Shown here piece by piece: positions 47,932-57,132 of a stretch of DNA of 64,000 bases. The DNA comes from Thermoanaerobacterales bacterium (GTDB lineage: Bacteria > Bacillota > Thermosediminibacteria > Thermosediminibacterales > Tepidanaerobacteraceae). The notes below the pieces were generated by a model. It had not been told where the DNA came from. It did no database searches and saw only the letters and a program-made list of their open reading frames with translations. The number at the start of each line of letters is the position of its first letter. The first letter of the stretch is position 1. The stretch lies in the NCBI GenBank assembly GCA_012840135.1, contig DUMA01000036.1, forward strand, positions 1 through 64,000. Direction: 5' to 3'. The translations under genes and the position numbers were made by a program.

Positions 47932-48738
47932 ATGATGCGGGCGCTTTGGAGTGCCAGTTCGGGAATGCTGGCACAACAACTCAATGTGGATATTATTTCC
48001 AATAATCTGGCCAATGTGAATACTACCGGCTTTAAAAAGAACAGGCTTGAATTCAAAGATCTGTTGTATGATACCTTAAAAAGGCCCGATGTCTACCAGC
48101 AGGGGCTGGGCAACCCCATAGGATTGCAGGTAGGGCACGGTGTCAGGCCGTCGGCCACTACCAGGACCTTTACTGAAGGAAATTTGCAGCAGACGGGAAA
48201 CACCTTCGACCTGGCTATTGAAGGAGACGGGTTTTTTATGGTAGAAAAGCCCGACGGCACCCTGGCCTTCACCCGGGACGGAGCCTTTAAGGTTTCTCTG
48301 GACGGCACCGACAGAAACCTGGTCACATCGGAGGGTTACTATGTTCTAAGCTCCGATGAGGATTACATAACGATTCCCGAGGGATATCAGGATATCAGCA
48401 TTTCAGCCGACGGCCTCATAACGGGAAAGGATGAAACCGGCAATATTCAGGAACTGGGGCAGATAGGGCTGGTAAAGTTTATGAACCCAGAAGGTTTGCT
48501 TGCTACCGGCAATAACTTGTTCGAGCAGACCGCCGCATCGGGACAGTACCAGTTAAGGCAGGATGTTACCGATCCGGGATACGGCTCTATCCTGCAGGGT
48601 TTTCTGGAGATGTCCAATGTGCAGGTGGTGGAGGAAATGGTAAATCTCATCACCGCTCAGAGAGCTTATGAGATAAATACCAAGGCCATTCAGACCTCCG
48701 ACGAGATGCTGGGAGAGGCAAATAATCTCAGGCGATAG
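47932..48738 (+). CDS. flgG: Flagellar basal-body rod protein FlgG
   Basis: 268 residues, paralogue of the preceding gene: MMRALWSASSGMLAQQLNVDIISNNLANVNTTGFKKNRLEFKDLLYDTL, and C-terminal VQVVEEMVNLITAQRAYEINTKAIQTSDEML. The L-Y-D-T-L stretch and length point to FlgG, the distal rod protein (called FlhP in Bacillus). AAAGGAGGG precedes the start. FlgF- and FlgG-like genes stand together with flgJ, so the rod is completed here. Confidence 0.88.
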   Translation: MMRALWSASSGMLAQQLNVDIISNNLANVNTTGFKKNRLEFKDLLYDTLKRPDVYQQGLGNPIGLQVGHGVRPSATTRTFTEGNLQQTGNTFDLAIEGDGFFMVEKPDGTLAFTRDGAFKVSLDGTDRNLVTSEGYYVLSSDEDYITIPEGYQDISISADGLITGKDETGNIQELGQIGLVKFMNPEGLLATGNNLFEQTAASGQYQLRQDVTDPGYGSILQGFLEMSNVQVVEEMVNLITAQRAYEINTKAIQTSDEMLGEANNLRR

Positions 48739-48750
48739 GAATGATGGACC

Positions 48751-49041
48751 ATGGATAAAATAGCGGACCAAATTTACTTCCTGCCACAAAACGATGCTGT
48801 AAAAAAGAAGGCCTCATCTGAAGAACTCAAAAAAGCGTGCCAGCAGTTCGAATCGATTTTTATATATTACCTTCTGCAGAAGATGCGGGAGACCGTTCCC
48901 AAAAACGGTTTTTTTGAACAGGGTCTTTCTTTTGATATCGTTCAATCAATGCATGACCAGGCACTGGCTGAGGAGCTTTCAAAAAGCGGAAGCCTGGGCC
49001 TGGCGGAGCAGATGTACTCCCAGATGTCAAAATATATATAA
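48751..49041 (+). CDS. flgJ: FlgJ N-terminal rod-binding protein
   Basis: 96 residues. LKKACQQFESIFIYYLLQKMRETVPKNGFFEQG and FDIVQSMHDQALAEELSKSGSLGLAEQMY are the rod-capping domain. The muramidase half found in proteobacterial FlgJ is absent, as is usual in Firmicutes and some others, so another hydrolase would open the wall. It follows flgG by 12 bases. Confidence 0.85.
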   Translation: MDKIADQIYFLPQNDAVKKKASSEELKKACQQFESIFIYYLLQKMRETVPKNGFFEQGLSFDIVQSMHDQALAEELSKSGSLGLAEQMYSQMSKYI

Positions 49042-49099
49042 AAAGCATATGAATTTTGTCAGGGACGGGCTTTTGGCCGTCCCTGAAAGTTTTGGAGGA

Positions 49100-50188
49100 G
49101 TGATTGCATTAAAGAACATATTTTTCATATCCATACTGCTTTTCAATATTATTTTCGGGGGGAATGCTTTCGACGATGGTATTTCTTTTGAGGAGAAAGT
49201 AATTGCCACCGAATCCGGCAGCGAAAAGGCTTATGTAATTATTGCAGATCCGAAAAATCCGGAGTTATCGATAAAGCCGGTTTTATCCTTTGACCAGATC
49301 TTCGGCTTTGAAACTCTGGATGTTATGGCAAAAAAAAATCTTGCCCTGGCAGGCATCAATGGCGGTTTTTTTCATTCTTACGGCCAGCCGGTAGGGCAGG
49401 TGGTGATCGATGGGGAATGGATTGCCATGCCCACGGGCCAAAATCCCGTTTTCGTTATTGATAGCCTCGGCAAACCCCACCTGGTGCCGGTTAAAGCTAA
49501 AGCTTACGTGGCAGTGGGAGGAGAAAAGTTTTACCTGGACGGTTTCAACCGCTTTGGCTCTTCAAGAGAAGCCATACTTTACACCCCCAGGTACGGCACA
49601 TCAACCCGGCAAAAACCTCAGGGAGCCAATATAATCATAAGCCGGGGAAAGGTCAGGGATATCGTCACGGGATCTTATGTTCAGATCCCGCCTGAAACAT
49701 GCGTCCTTTACATAGGCACGGATTCTTCCATAAAAAAAACCATTCTGGGAAAAATAAGAGAGGGGATGGAAGTCAAAACGGGATTTGATGTGGATTTCCC
49801 CCGGTTGGAGCCGCATGAAATAAAAAATGCCATGGAGGCCGGGCCCTTTCTCATAAAGGAAGGGAAATCGGTGATAAAGCGGTGGGAGCCGGGAATCGGC
49901 CTTACCACCATTCCCATGGCCAGAAGCGCCATAGGCATCACGGAAGATGAAAAAGTGGTGCTGGTTACGGTGGAGGGCAGCGGCCCTGGCAGGGGAATAA
50001 GCTTGAAAAAGCTGTCGGATTTTTTGCTGCAGATGGGTGTAAAACAAGCGGCAGCTCTGGACGGCGGGGCTTCAGCCACCATGTATTATAACGGCAGGAT
50101 TGTAAATAAGCCTTCGGGAGGCAGGGCAAGACCTCTGGGGGGCGGGATAATGATTATCAGGAGGAGCGATAGAAATGTTGAATATTGA
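49100..50188 (+). CDS. Phosphodiester glycosidase (NAGPA domain) family protein
   Basis: About 362 residues. An N-terminal hydrophobic segment ([20 protein letters not shown]) is followed by the NAGPA fold: [21 protein letters not shown], and [16 protein letters not shown] with [26 protein letters not shown]. The family includes the uncovering enzyme of mannose-6-phosphate tagging and bacterial wall-polymer glycosidases. The start is uncertain: GGAGG at 49094-49098 is too close to GTG 49100. The longer frame would cross a stable hairpin (CAGGGACGG/CCGTCCCTG, about 49061-49086). Confidence 0.8.
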   Translation: MIALKNIFFISILLFNIIFGGNAFDDGISFEEKVIATESGSEKAYVIIADPKNPELSIKPVLSFDQIFGFETLDVMAKKNLALAGINGGFFHSYGQPVGQVVIDGEWIAMPTGQNPVFVIDSLGKPHLVPVKAKAYVAVGGEKFYLDGFNRFGSSREAILYTPRYGTSTRQKPQGANIIISRGKVRDIVTGSYVQIPPETCVLYIGTDSSIKKTILGKIREGMEVKTGFDVDFPRLEPHEIKNAMEAGPFLIKEGKSVIKRWEPGIGLTTIPMARSAIGITEDEKVVLVTVEGSGPGRGISLKKLSDFLLQMGVKQAAALDGGASATMYYNGRIVNKPSGGRARPLGGGIMIIRRSDRNVEY

Positions 50189-50603
50189 GGAAATTCAGAA
50201 GATAATACCCCATAGATATCCCTTTTTGCTGGTAGACAGAATACTGGAGCTGGAAGAAGGCAAGAGAGCCGTAGGCATTAAAAATGTTTCAGTAAATGAT
50301 CCGTTCTTCCAGGGGCATTTTCCGGGAAAGCCCATCATGCCGGGGGTGCTCATAGTGGAAGCTCTGGCTCAGGTAGGAGCCTGCGCCATTTTGAGCGCTG
50401 AGGCCAACAGAGGGAAATTAGCCCTTTTTGCCGGCATAGACGGGATGAGATTCAAAAGGCAGGTGGTGCCGGGAGATTGCCTTACACTGGAAGTGGAACT
50501 CACACGGGTTAAAGGACCTGTCGGAAAGGGGAAAGCCAGAGCCAGCGTCCAGGATGAAGTGGCCGCAGATGGAGAACTCATGTTCGCTCTTGTTGAACCG
50601 TGA
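50175..50603 (+). CDS. fabZ: 3-hydroxyacyl-ACP dehydratase FabZ
   Basis: 142 residues of the hot-dog fold; dehydrates 3-hydroxyacyl-ACP in fatty acid elongation. The catalytic His48 ([16 protein letters not shown]) and Glu62 (VEALAQVG) are in place. It overlaps the glycosidase gene by 14 bases. The fabZ gene at the end of the flagellar-rod run also fits the Bacillus ywpB location next to flhP. Confidence 0.94.
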   Translation: MLNIEEIQKIIPHRYPFLLVDRILELEEGKRAVGIKNVSVNDPFFQGHFPGKPIMPGVLIVEALAQVGACAILSAEANRGKLALFAGIDGMRFKRQVVPGDCLTLEVELTRVKGPVGKGKARASVQDEVAADGELMFALVEP

Positions 50604-50686
50604 GAAGTCATTGATGGTTAAATATATGTGGATAAAGAAAATGCGTCTGGGAAAAATACTCTTAGGGATTTTATCGAGGTGATGTT

Positions 50687-51589
50687 ATGAATGCCTGTAA
50701 AAAACCTGGAGTATTTTTATTTGCCCTATTGGTTGTCATCGCTATTACCATTTCGGGGTTGATGGAAGGCTGTTCAAAAAAACCGGCAAAATCTCCCTCC
50801 AAGCCTTCGGGCGATGAAAAACAGGAATCCCAGAGCCTGAAAAAACTTCAGACAGGTATAGAAAGTCTAGTGAAAGATTTTGAAAAGGAGTATTTAAAAC
50901 AACAGGCTCCGCCTCCAAAACCTCCGGTTCAGGCAAAACCTGAAGGTCAGGAGAAAAAACAGGAGGAAGGGCAGTCAAAAGGCGGAAAGCAGAAAGAGCA
51001 GGGAAGTCAGGGTCAGCAGGGAAGCAAGGAGCAGCAAGGGGGTCAGGGCCAGGCCGAACAGGCTCCAAAGCCCGACTGGACAAAATTTGAAAAGGCCATA
51101 ACGCAGATTCACACTCAGTGGAACAGTTTCCAGCCTGAAGCCATAAAGAGCGGCGCTACTTTGGACATGGTGGACGGCTTCAGTAGAAATCTCAATGAAC
51201 TCACCGTGACCCTCACCCGGCAGGAACTGTATAAAGGATTGCTGGCGGCCAATGACCTGTATGAAAAAACCGTATCCTTTGAAAAATTGTTCAAGACCCA
51301 GTCCCCTCCCGATGCCAAAAAAGTGCTTTATAATCTGAGAAATGCCACATATAGAGCTCTTGCGGGAGAGGATGTTGAAGCGGAAAAATCCATAAACAGC
51401 GGCTTGAGGGTGTGGGAAACGGTAAAACCTCAGATAAAGGATATGGGCACTGCCAGCAAGGTGGAATATTCTTTAAAAGAACTCGGGCAGGCCATAAAGG
51501 AAAAAGACCCCAATCTCATAAAGATCAAGGCTCAAGTTGCAGAAAAGAATGTTCAGGATGCAATAAAATCCATGGAAAAGCAACAATGA
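50687..51589 (+). CDS. Putative lipoprotein with Gln/Gly-rich linker, function unknown
   Basis: 300 residues. A signal peptide ends in GLMEGC with a lipid-attachment Cys at 29, although the Glu at -2 is unusual for a lipobox. Residues about 65-125 form a low-complexity Pro, then Gln/Gly/Lys/Glu-rich stretch (GKQKEQGSQGQQGSKEQQGG). The rest is helical (WTKFEKAITQIHTQWNSFQPEAIKSG, LTRQELYKGLLAANDLYE). I recognise no domain. It is monocistronic with GAGGTGAT before ATG 50687. Confidence 0.55.
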   Translation: MNACKKPGVFLFALLVVIAITISGLMEGCSKKPAKSPSKPSGDEKQESQSLKKLQTGIESLVKDFEKEYLKQQAPPPKPPVQAKPEGQEKKQEEGQSKGGKQKEQGSQGQQGSKEQQGGQGQAEQAPKPDWTKFEKAITQIHTQWNSFQPEAIKSGATLDMVDGFSRNLNELTVTLTRQELYKGLLAANDLYEKTVSFEKLFKTQSPPDAKKVLYNLRNATYRALAGEDVEAEKSINSGLRVWETVKPQIKDMGTASKVEYSLKELGQAIKEKDPNLIKIKAQVAEKNVQDAIKSMEKQQ

Positions 51590-51602
51590 TATGATTTAGT
51601 GC

Positions 51603-51644
51603 GGGGCGATGTCCTGACTTAACCGGTAAGCCGAGCATCGCCCC
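51603..51644. terminator. Hairpin between the convergent lipoprotein and cblS genes
   Basis: GGGGCGATG (51603-51611) pairs with CATCGCCCC (51636-51644). It lies between the stop codons of two converging genes and can end both transcripts; T runs are weak. Confidence 0.55.
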
Positions 51645-51654
51645 CTTGCAGTTA

Positions 51655-52401
51655 TTATGACAGCATTCCCACAAGGGATACGGGTTTTGCGCAGGAAAGA
51701 TGAAGCTCCTCGGGACCCGTCGCTATGACACATGTATTCGGCCCGCCCGACTTCATAATGTCCACAGCAAGATCGTCCCTCCACTTCACCGAAAGGCCCA
51801 GGTGTGATGCCAGTACTTCCGCTTCCCTTTTTATTCCCCCGGATCCCACGGGGATAATGTCATGGATCAAAGGTTGGTTTAAAAGTTCTTTTACCAGCAT
51901 TGAATCGGCAATTTCGGGATCTTCCAATCTCACTTCATTTCCGACTTTCGGTATACCAATGCAGTATATGCGATCACCTTTTTGAGTATTATTCATGCGT
52001 AGGCTTTTTTCATGCACTGTGCCTATCACCGTCACCCCCAGACCCGTCTGACACGTAGGGATGTTCTTTTCGGTGCTGATTACAATGGGGAGGTCCATTT
52101 TAACGGATTTTAGTTCATCTTTAATTCCGGATATTACACCTTCGCCCGTGGGCGATGGTTCGCTGCATATGGCAGCGGTGACGGCACAGGGATCGGCACC
52201 CACCGACAGGACTTCCATCAGAGCCACCCTCAGCGTGAATCTTCCCAGAACGTAAGAAGGTACCTTCACCGCATCCAGCTGCTTTTCGCCTATTCCCCCC
52301 GCTGAATCGCAGGCCACCACCATACATAAATCTCCGGCCAGCTTTATAAGCCCTACATCTCGATTTCCCGGGAAAACCTGCTCGGTTCTTCTGGAATCCA
52401 T
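51655..52401 (-). CDS. cblS: AIR-synthase-fold kinase, probable alpha-ribazole kinase (CblS)
   Basis: 248 residues of the PurM/AIR-synthase N-terminal fold (VVACDSAGGIGEKQLDAVKVP near the start; PVGSGGIKREAEVLASHLGLSV in the second half). It is too short for PurM or SelD. Its partner upstream is an ECF S component under a cobalamin riboswitch. Geobacillus CblS, an AIR-synthase-like alpha-ribazole kinase working with the transporter CblT, has this arrangement. The product, alpha-ribazole phosphate, enters the lower-ligand part of cobalamin salvage. The identification rests on this context; the fold alone would not give the substrate. Confidence 0.7.
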   Translation of the reverse strand: MDSRRTEQVFPGNRDVGLIKLAGDLCMVVACDSAGGIGEKQLDAVKVPSYVLGRFTLRVALMEVLSVGADPCAVTAAICSEPSPTGEGVISGIKDELKSVKMDLPIVISTEKNIPTCQTGLGVTVIGTVHEKSLRMNNTQKGDRIYCIGIPKVGNEVRLEDPEIADSMLVKELLNQPLIHDIIPVGSGGIKREAEVLASHLGLSVKWRDDLAVDIMKSGGPNTCVIATGPEELHLSCAKPVSLVGMLS

Positions 52402-52439
52402 GTTATATTAATCCTCCGTTCTATATATTGATACAGGTA

Positions 52440-52560
52440 TAAACAGACGTTTTAAGTGATTGTGACAGCCCGGCACTGACCCTATATCAGAAGTCGGAAG
52501 TCGGAATAGAAAATTTTACCTTTTCAGCAAGCCCGACTTTATCTGACCTCTGAATTGACT
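52440..52560. repeat. Heptad-type repeat island between cblS and cblT
   Basis: TCAGAAGTCGGAAGTCGGA (about 52489-52507) is a tandem of the 7-base unit AAGTCGG. TCTGACCTCTGA (about 52541-52553) is its degenerate inverse copy. The gap is a 167-base stretch without a gene inside a probable operon. Confidence 0.5.
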
Positions 52561-52568
52561 GCGGTATG

Positions 52569-53069
52569 TTACTGCTCCTGGCGGATAGCGCCGTGTTTTA
52601 GTCCCCCTACTGCCTTATAAATAAGAAACGAAACTGCTACATTGGCGGCCGATGCCACCATCAGCGGGATGACCATGGCTGTGAAAAATCCCGTGCCGAA
52701 TTGAGGCAGTGGTATAAAACTTGCCGGAGCGAGAATTCCATTCAAAAGACTGGTTAAAATTACCGCCAGCAACAGGTTGAACCTTTTCAGAATCCCGTAG
52801 ATGGATGCGAAGGCTGCCATTTCGACGGCGATTATAAGATGAACGGGCAAACTCAGCGGGAACCCAGCAGACAGGCTGGTAAAAAGATGGCCCAGAGCCG
52901 CTGTCATGGCACCGTAGCCCGGCCCTAGCAATAGGGCGGCAAGATACCCGGGAGCCGAGTCGAAGGCCACCGTTCCCGTAGGGCTCGGCACCTTGATGGC
53001 GGCCCCTGCCGCGCTCAGCGCAACAAACAACGCCGCCAGCACTAAATTTTTCGTTTTTTGATTTGCCAT
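52569..53069 (-). CDS. cblT: ECF transporter S component, probable alpha-ribazole transporter (CblT)
   Basis: 166 residues, about five membrane helices (LVLAALFVALSAAGAAIKVPSPTGTVAFDSAPGYLAALLLGPGYGAMTAALGHLFTSL). It fits the S component fold of ECF transporters, which work with shared EcfA/T subunits. The cobalamin riboswitch just upstream and the cblS-like gene downstream point to alpha-ribazole as ligand. AAAGGAGGA precedes ATG (53067-53069); the longer frame to 53126 crosses the riboswitch terminator and is rejected. Confidence 0.75.
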   Translation of the reverse strand: MANQKTKNLVLAALFVALSAAGAAIKVPSPTGTVAFDSAPGYLAALLLGPGYGAMTAALGHLFTSLSAGFPLSLPVHLIIAVEMAAFASIYGILKRFNLLLAVILTSLLNGILAPASFIPLPQFGTGFFTAMVIPLMVASAANVAVSFLIYKAVGGLKHGAIRQEQ

Positions 53070-53100
53070 AAAGATTCCTCCTTTTATTAATGTATAAAAA

Positions 53101-53143
53101 GTAAAAGTCCGCAGTCTAACTCGCATTAGACCGTGGACTTTAC
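53101..53143 (-). terminator. Riboswitch expression-platform terminator
   Basis: On the minus strand AAGTCCACGGTCTAA pairs with TTAGACTGCGGACTT (15 bp with two G-T pairs), followed by a T-rich tail, between the cobalamin aptamer and cblT. Confidence 0.8.
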
Positions 53144-53164
53144 CATCATCCCCGGGAATATACG

Positions 53165-53315
53165 CTTCTCAAGGCAGGTCTCCTGGCTCGGGTTCATGGC
53201 GGACTTTTCCTTCCCGGTTTCCCAGTGGATCCATAAAGGCCGCTCCCCGTTACAGTGGCGGGACCGCGCCGGACTTTCACCGGTCTTCCCTATTCTCCCC
53301 GAAGGGCACCTCAAG
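53165..53315 (-). promoter_or_regulatory. Cobalamin riboswitch
   Basis: On the minus strand the order is GAGGTGCCC, GGGAAGACCGGTGAAAGTCC, GCCACTGTAACGGGGAGC and, at the 3' end, the B12 box AGCCAGGAGACCTGCC (plus-strand 53173-53188). These are the conserved core elements of the AdoCbl aptamer. A terminator follows within 30 bases, so excess cobalamin should switch off cblT-cblS. Confidence 0.95.
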
Positions 53316-53440
53316 AAACATTTTACTTTTGTATAAATAATATACTAATCTTTGGATTATGTCAAATGATGAAATTCATCGACTCATCGAAAGACAAATT
53401 AAAACTTACCAGGCATCAACTGTTCAAGTAAGCTTTTTTG

Positions 53441-54739
53441 TTATTCCATTTCAGCCTTGGGTTCAATCGAAATACACAGACCCAACGCTCTATGATAGAT
53501 ATAGTATAATAGTCCGCCTATGATAAGTCCATTTATGGCCGGTATGAAGAATTTAACTTTCCACGATACAAAACCGCCTATTAATACTGAGATTAGACCC
53601 GGCCAGTATATGCCTTCCTTTTGAATAAAACTTTTTCTGGAAACGAAGAAGTATTCGGTAATTATTACACCGGCAACAGGCGTTACCCAGGAAGCGAGAA
53701 TCGATACAAAGCCAAGGAAGTGACTTACAATACCGGATATGGCAAATGCGGTGCCGACTAGAGCGGAAAAAAGCGTAAGATAGAACCGGCTGCCACCAAA
53801 CACCTTTTTTAATGCAAGACCCGAACTGTATGCAGATGTGATGCATGTGGTCCACTGAAGCAAAAAGACAAACACCAAGGCCATAGCCGGCATACCCAAT
53901 TTCATCATAACCTCTACTATATTCCATGGTTCCTTTACACCGAGTTTCGTTGCCGAAAGGGCCATTATCATACCGGCAATTGTAAGTACTGAGGTTGCCG
54001 GAAAAAGACCTACAATGCCAGAATACGTTATATCGCTCCACTTATTTTTTATCCATCTCGTATAATCGGCCACAAAAGAACATCCTACGGCAATCATGCC
54101 GATCTGCATGTTTATGCCCCACATCAACCCCATATTTTGCTGCGGATTATAAGCCCAGAGGCTGCCTATACCCACTCCCATGATAGCTTTACCGACGCCG
54201 AATATAATGATATAAATCATTATAGGTAGACTTACCTAGTTTAACCATGCCATGGATATAATACCGTACATGGCAGGGATCGCAAATACGATGCCAAATA
54301 TTAATGTTACAATATTAAAAACTGTTTTACTCATGGGAATCACTGCAGCCATTGCCTGAGTGGCTATTGAAACCTCTATGCCGTACCAGGCAATACAAGG
54401 TATGACAGTGACAATAAAGGATGTTGCTATATCGCTTCCTCTTTTTCCAAAGGCGCATTCACCAATCAGATAAGTGTTTAATCCCTGTTCCGCTCCAATT
54501 TTACCAAGCGGGATGTAAAATAATACAAGAAGGGCGACAAGGCCTAAAAACATAGCTACAATGGCCTGCGACAATGTGAGGCCGTAAATCAAGCCTCCGC
54601 CTGCCATACTACACGCAAGCACGGCACACATTCCAATATATACGCTGGCCGCATAAAACCAATGTTTCCGCATCGACTGTGGTATCGGCTTTTGAGAATA
54701 CTCTTCTTCAAAATTTACTTGATTTTTACTTTTTTCCAT
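53441..54739 (-). pseudogene. NCS1 family permease interrupted by an in-frame TAG
   Basis: Two open segments in the same frame (54739-54236 and 54220-53441) read as one NCS1 nucleobase/hydantoin permease of 433 codons. MRKHWFYAASVYIGMCAVLACSMAGGGLIYGLTLSQAIVA opens it, and VGCSFVADYTRWIKNKWSD and SYAFFR-like helices follow. The junction reads ...SMAWLN-TAG-VSLPIMIYIIIFGVGKAI. One base change (for example TGG to TAG) explains it; no frameshift is needed. The second half alone starts at an internal ATG without a site. The family includes cytosine (CodB) and hydantoin (Mhp1) carriers, which fits the neighbouring HyuA-like genes. Confidence 0.75.
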
Positions 54740-55000
54740 ACTACTGTACTCCTTTCAGAAAATAAAAGATTTGTGTAGTTTAATATATAAATTTTTGGAG
54801 CAGGAACTTTTTCAATATCACCTCCACATTTTTATGATAATTTTTGACATTTTGATGAAAATATAAAAAAAGTTGGTATAATATATTAAATAAAACTAGC
54901 TTTTTTCCTGCTCGTAAAATAAAAATAACGTTGGCAGTTAAAAACAAAATTAAGCACATTATTTATTTTTGAAAGACAAAGCAATAACGGAGGAATTTTG

Positions 55001-56704
55001 ATGGAAGGCATAACTGTAAAAGAGGCTTATGAAATTTTAAAAGAAGACGGCGTTTATTGGGCTGGTGGAAGAAACGGGGAAACCAGGGTTATAAAATCGG
55101 TGAGTGTTATAGAAATCCCCGATTGCTTAGAGTGGCTTCAGGGTGGAGAAATGATATTGACCACGCTGTATCCATATAAAACTATTGATGAGAGACTCAA
55201 TCTTATAAGAGGTTTGAGCAGAGGTGAAGCTGCGTGTATTTGCATACATCCGGGCAATGATCCGTTTCCTCAGGTGCCCGATTGTTTGGTAAAGCTTGCA
55301 GATGAAATAAATTTTCCCTTATTTTTAATAGACAGAAAACTACCTTATTCTATAATCATGAAAAAAATATATGAAGCTTTACTTAACAGGGAAGAGCTGG
55401 CTCTAAAAAAAGCTCAGGAGATTAACAATATAATGAATAATATCTTATTGACCAATGGAGGGGCGCATGAAATAATAGACAAATTATCAGCGATTACAAA
55501 TAAAAGTGTGCTTTTTCTCGATGAAAATTTTAAACCAGTTGATGTGATTTTAAGAGGGAAAAATGACAGTTTAATTGAAGAAGATTTTACAAAAATATGC
55601 GATTTTGCAAAAAGTTATATTGAAGCGAATATTTTACACAAAAGAAGTAAAAATAAACCCGACCAAACTTACATTGTCACCGGGGAAGATGGCTTTAATC
55701 TTGCAATTTCCATTGTGAATATCAATGATGAGATGGATTATTATTTGTTAGTCATAAAGCAGGGTGAAATGACTGAGTTTGACAATAAATTATACAAAAT
55801 TGCATTTCCCGGGACAATTACTGCTTTAAAGATAGATATATTAAAGAATCTGGCTATCCTGGAAACAGAACAAAGACTTAAATCAGACTTTTTTGAAGAC
55901 ATAATAAATGATGCCTATACATCGGATGAGCTTATGAAAAAAAGAGCCCGAACCCTTGGTTTAAATCTCCTTGACAAAAACTTTGTTGTCATTTTTGATA
56001 TTGACGATTTTGAGAAATACTGCAGAGATAATTATGAAAAAGGTGAAGAACATATACAGAAGATAAAAAGAGACTTGAAAAAGGCGATTGAAGAAGCATG
56101 TAAAGATATAAAGAACAGGGTCCTGCTGTTTGTTCCTAAAAGCGACGCCGGTGTATTACTTTTAGGTTTTACTCAAATTGAATATATGAGAGAAATGCTG
56201 TATAAAAAAATGTTAAACGATTTGTTTTTTAAAGTAGTAGATAGATTTTCCTCAAAGAATCCGGATGTCACATTATCAATGGGAGTAAGTTCGGGCATAG
56301 AAAATATTGGAGAGTTCAAGAGGGCTTACAAAGAAGCTATTTTTGCAAAAGATATAGGCAATAAATTGTTCGGCAGGGGGAAAATTAATTTTTATGATGA
56401 TCTCGGGATATATAAATTGATATCAATTCCGGACAAAAAAGAGGATATATTAAGGGATAGATGGTTTTCCAGGCTTTATGAGCATGATAGGAATAAAAGC
56501 GGTGACCTTATAGAAACACTGGAGGTTTTTCTGGACAGCAACGGCAGCATAAAAGATACGGCGAAAAAGCTTTACACCCATCCAAATACGATAAAGTACC
56601 GCCTTAAAAAGGTTAAGGAACTGACCGGTGAAGATATACTTCAGGATGAACAAAAAAGGCTTTATTATCATATTCTCATAAAAGCTTTGAAGATGCTTTC
56701 TTGA
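55001..56704 (+). CDS. PucR family transcriptional regulator
   Basis: 567 residues. The N-terminal PucR sensor domain (about 1-125) includes GITVKEAYEILKEDGVYWAGGRNGETRVIKSVSVIEIPDCLEWLQGGEMILTT. A central GGDEF-like domain follows (about 320-440). The C-terminal helix-turn-helix (about 510-560) reads NGSIKDTAKKLYTHPNTIKYRLKKVKELTG. PucR activates purine and related heterocycle catabolism genes in Bacillus. It stands divergent from the permease and upstream of the HyuA-DUF917 genes, so it probably senses their substrate. GGAGGAATTTTG precedes ATG 55001. Confidence 0.88.
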   Translation: MEGITVKEAYEILKEDGVYWAGGRNGETRVIKSVSVIEIPDCLEWLQGGEMILTTLYPYKTIDERLNLIRGLSRGEAACICIHPGNDPFPQVPDCLVKLADEINFPLFLIDRKLPYSIIMKKIYEALLNREELALKKAQEINNIMNNILLTNGGAHEIIDKLSAITNKSVLFLDENFKPVDVILRGKNDSLIEEDFTKICDFAKSYIEANILHKRSKNKPDQTYIVTGEDGFNLAISIVNINDEMDYYLLVIKQGEMTEFDNKLYKIAFPGTITALKIDILKNLAILETEQRLKSDFFEDIINDAYTSDELMKKRARTLGLNLLDKNFVVIFDIDDFEKYCRDNYEKGEEHIQKIKRDLKKAIEEACKDIKNRVLLFVPKSDAGVLLLGFTQIEYMREMLYKKMLNDLFFKVVDRFSSKNPDVTLSMGVSSGIENIGEFKRAYKEAIFAKDIGNKLFGRGKINFYDDLGIYKLISIPDKKEDILRDRWFSRLYEHDRNKSGDLIETLEVFLDSNGSIKDTAKKLYTHPNTIKYRLKKVKELTGEDILQDEQKRLYYHILIKALKMLS

Positions 56705-56948
56705 TGATAATTTTTATAAACCTAAAGCATGAGATGTTTTCTAAAATCGTTATAAAACTCTAATTGTCGAACAGACAGGCTGTCATTGGCAGATGAATAT
56801 TTTTTCTGCCATGAGCAGCCTGTTATTCTTGTTATCTTTATGCGACAAAAAATCTTCATTTTTTTGTTGTTTAAAGATATGGCTTTTAATAAGTTAAAAA
56901 AATTATAATAAAACTATTAGATTTTTTGGAAGGAGGGATTTTGCATTA
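56705..56948. other. Gap after pucR
   Basis: Contains a hairpin (CAGGCTGTCATTGGCAG.../CTGCCATGAGCAGCCTG near 56773-56822) that would end the pucR transcript, with TTATTCTTG after it. No promoter is obvious. Confidence 0.5.
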
Positions 56949-57119
56949 TGTCTAAAATTTTGTGGATTAACTTGAAACGCTGCATTTAATAAAACAGGCC
57001 GAAAATGACGGTTATGATGCCGCCGTAAAAAATACGGCTTTGAAACGCCGCCGCTTTTTGAGATAAAACAGTGGGAATTGGAAAAACAATATGATATTAA
57101 AGGATTATGGGACAAATAA
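56949..57119 (+). pseudogene. Decayed racemase-like gene remnant
   Basis: ATG 56949 behind AAGGAGGGA starts MSKILWINLK and stops within 14 codons. A second frame reads LHLIKQAENDGYDAAV (to about 57025). A third, from about 57028, reads RKKYGFETPPLFEIKQWELEKQYDIKGLWDK and stops at 57117-57119. The start and the QAENDGYDAAV phrase resemble Asp/Glu/hydantoin racemases, which commonly stand before HyuA genes. Most of the middle is deleted. Confidence 0.45.
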
Positions 57120-57132
57120 GGAGGAAAAACAT

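Noticed and set aside
54236-54238. Reading the TAG in the NCS1 permease as pyrrolysine
   Set aside because: No pyl genes or methylamine methyltransferases are in the window, and no downstream insertion element is seen; a point mutation is simpler.
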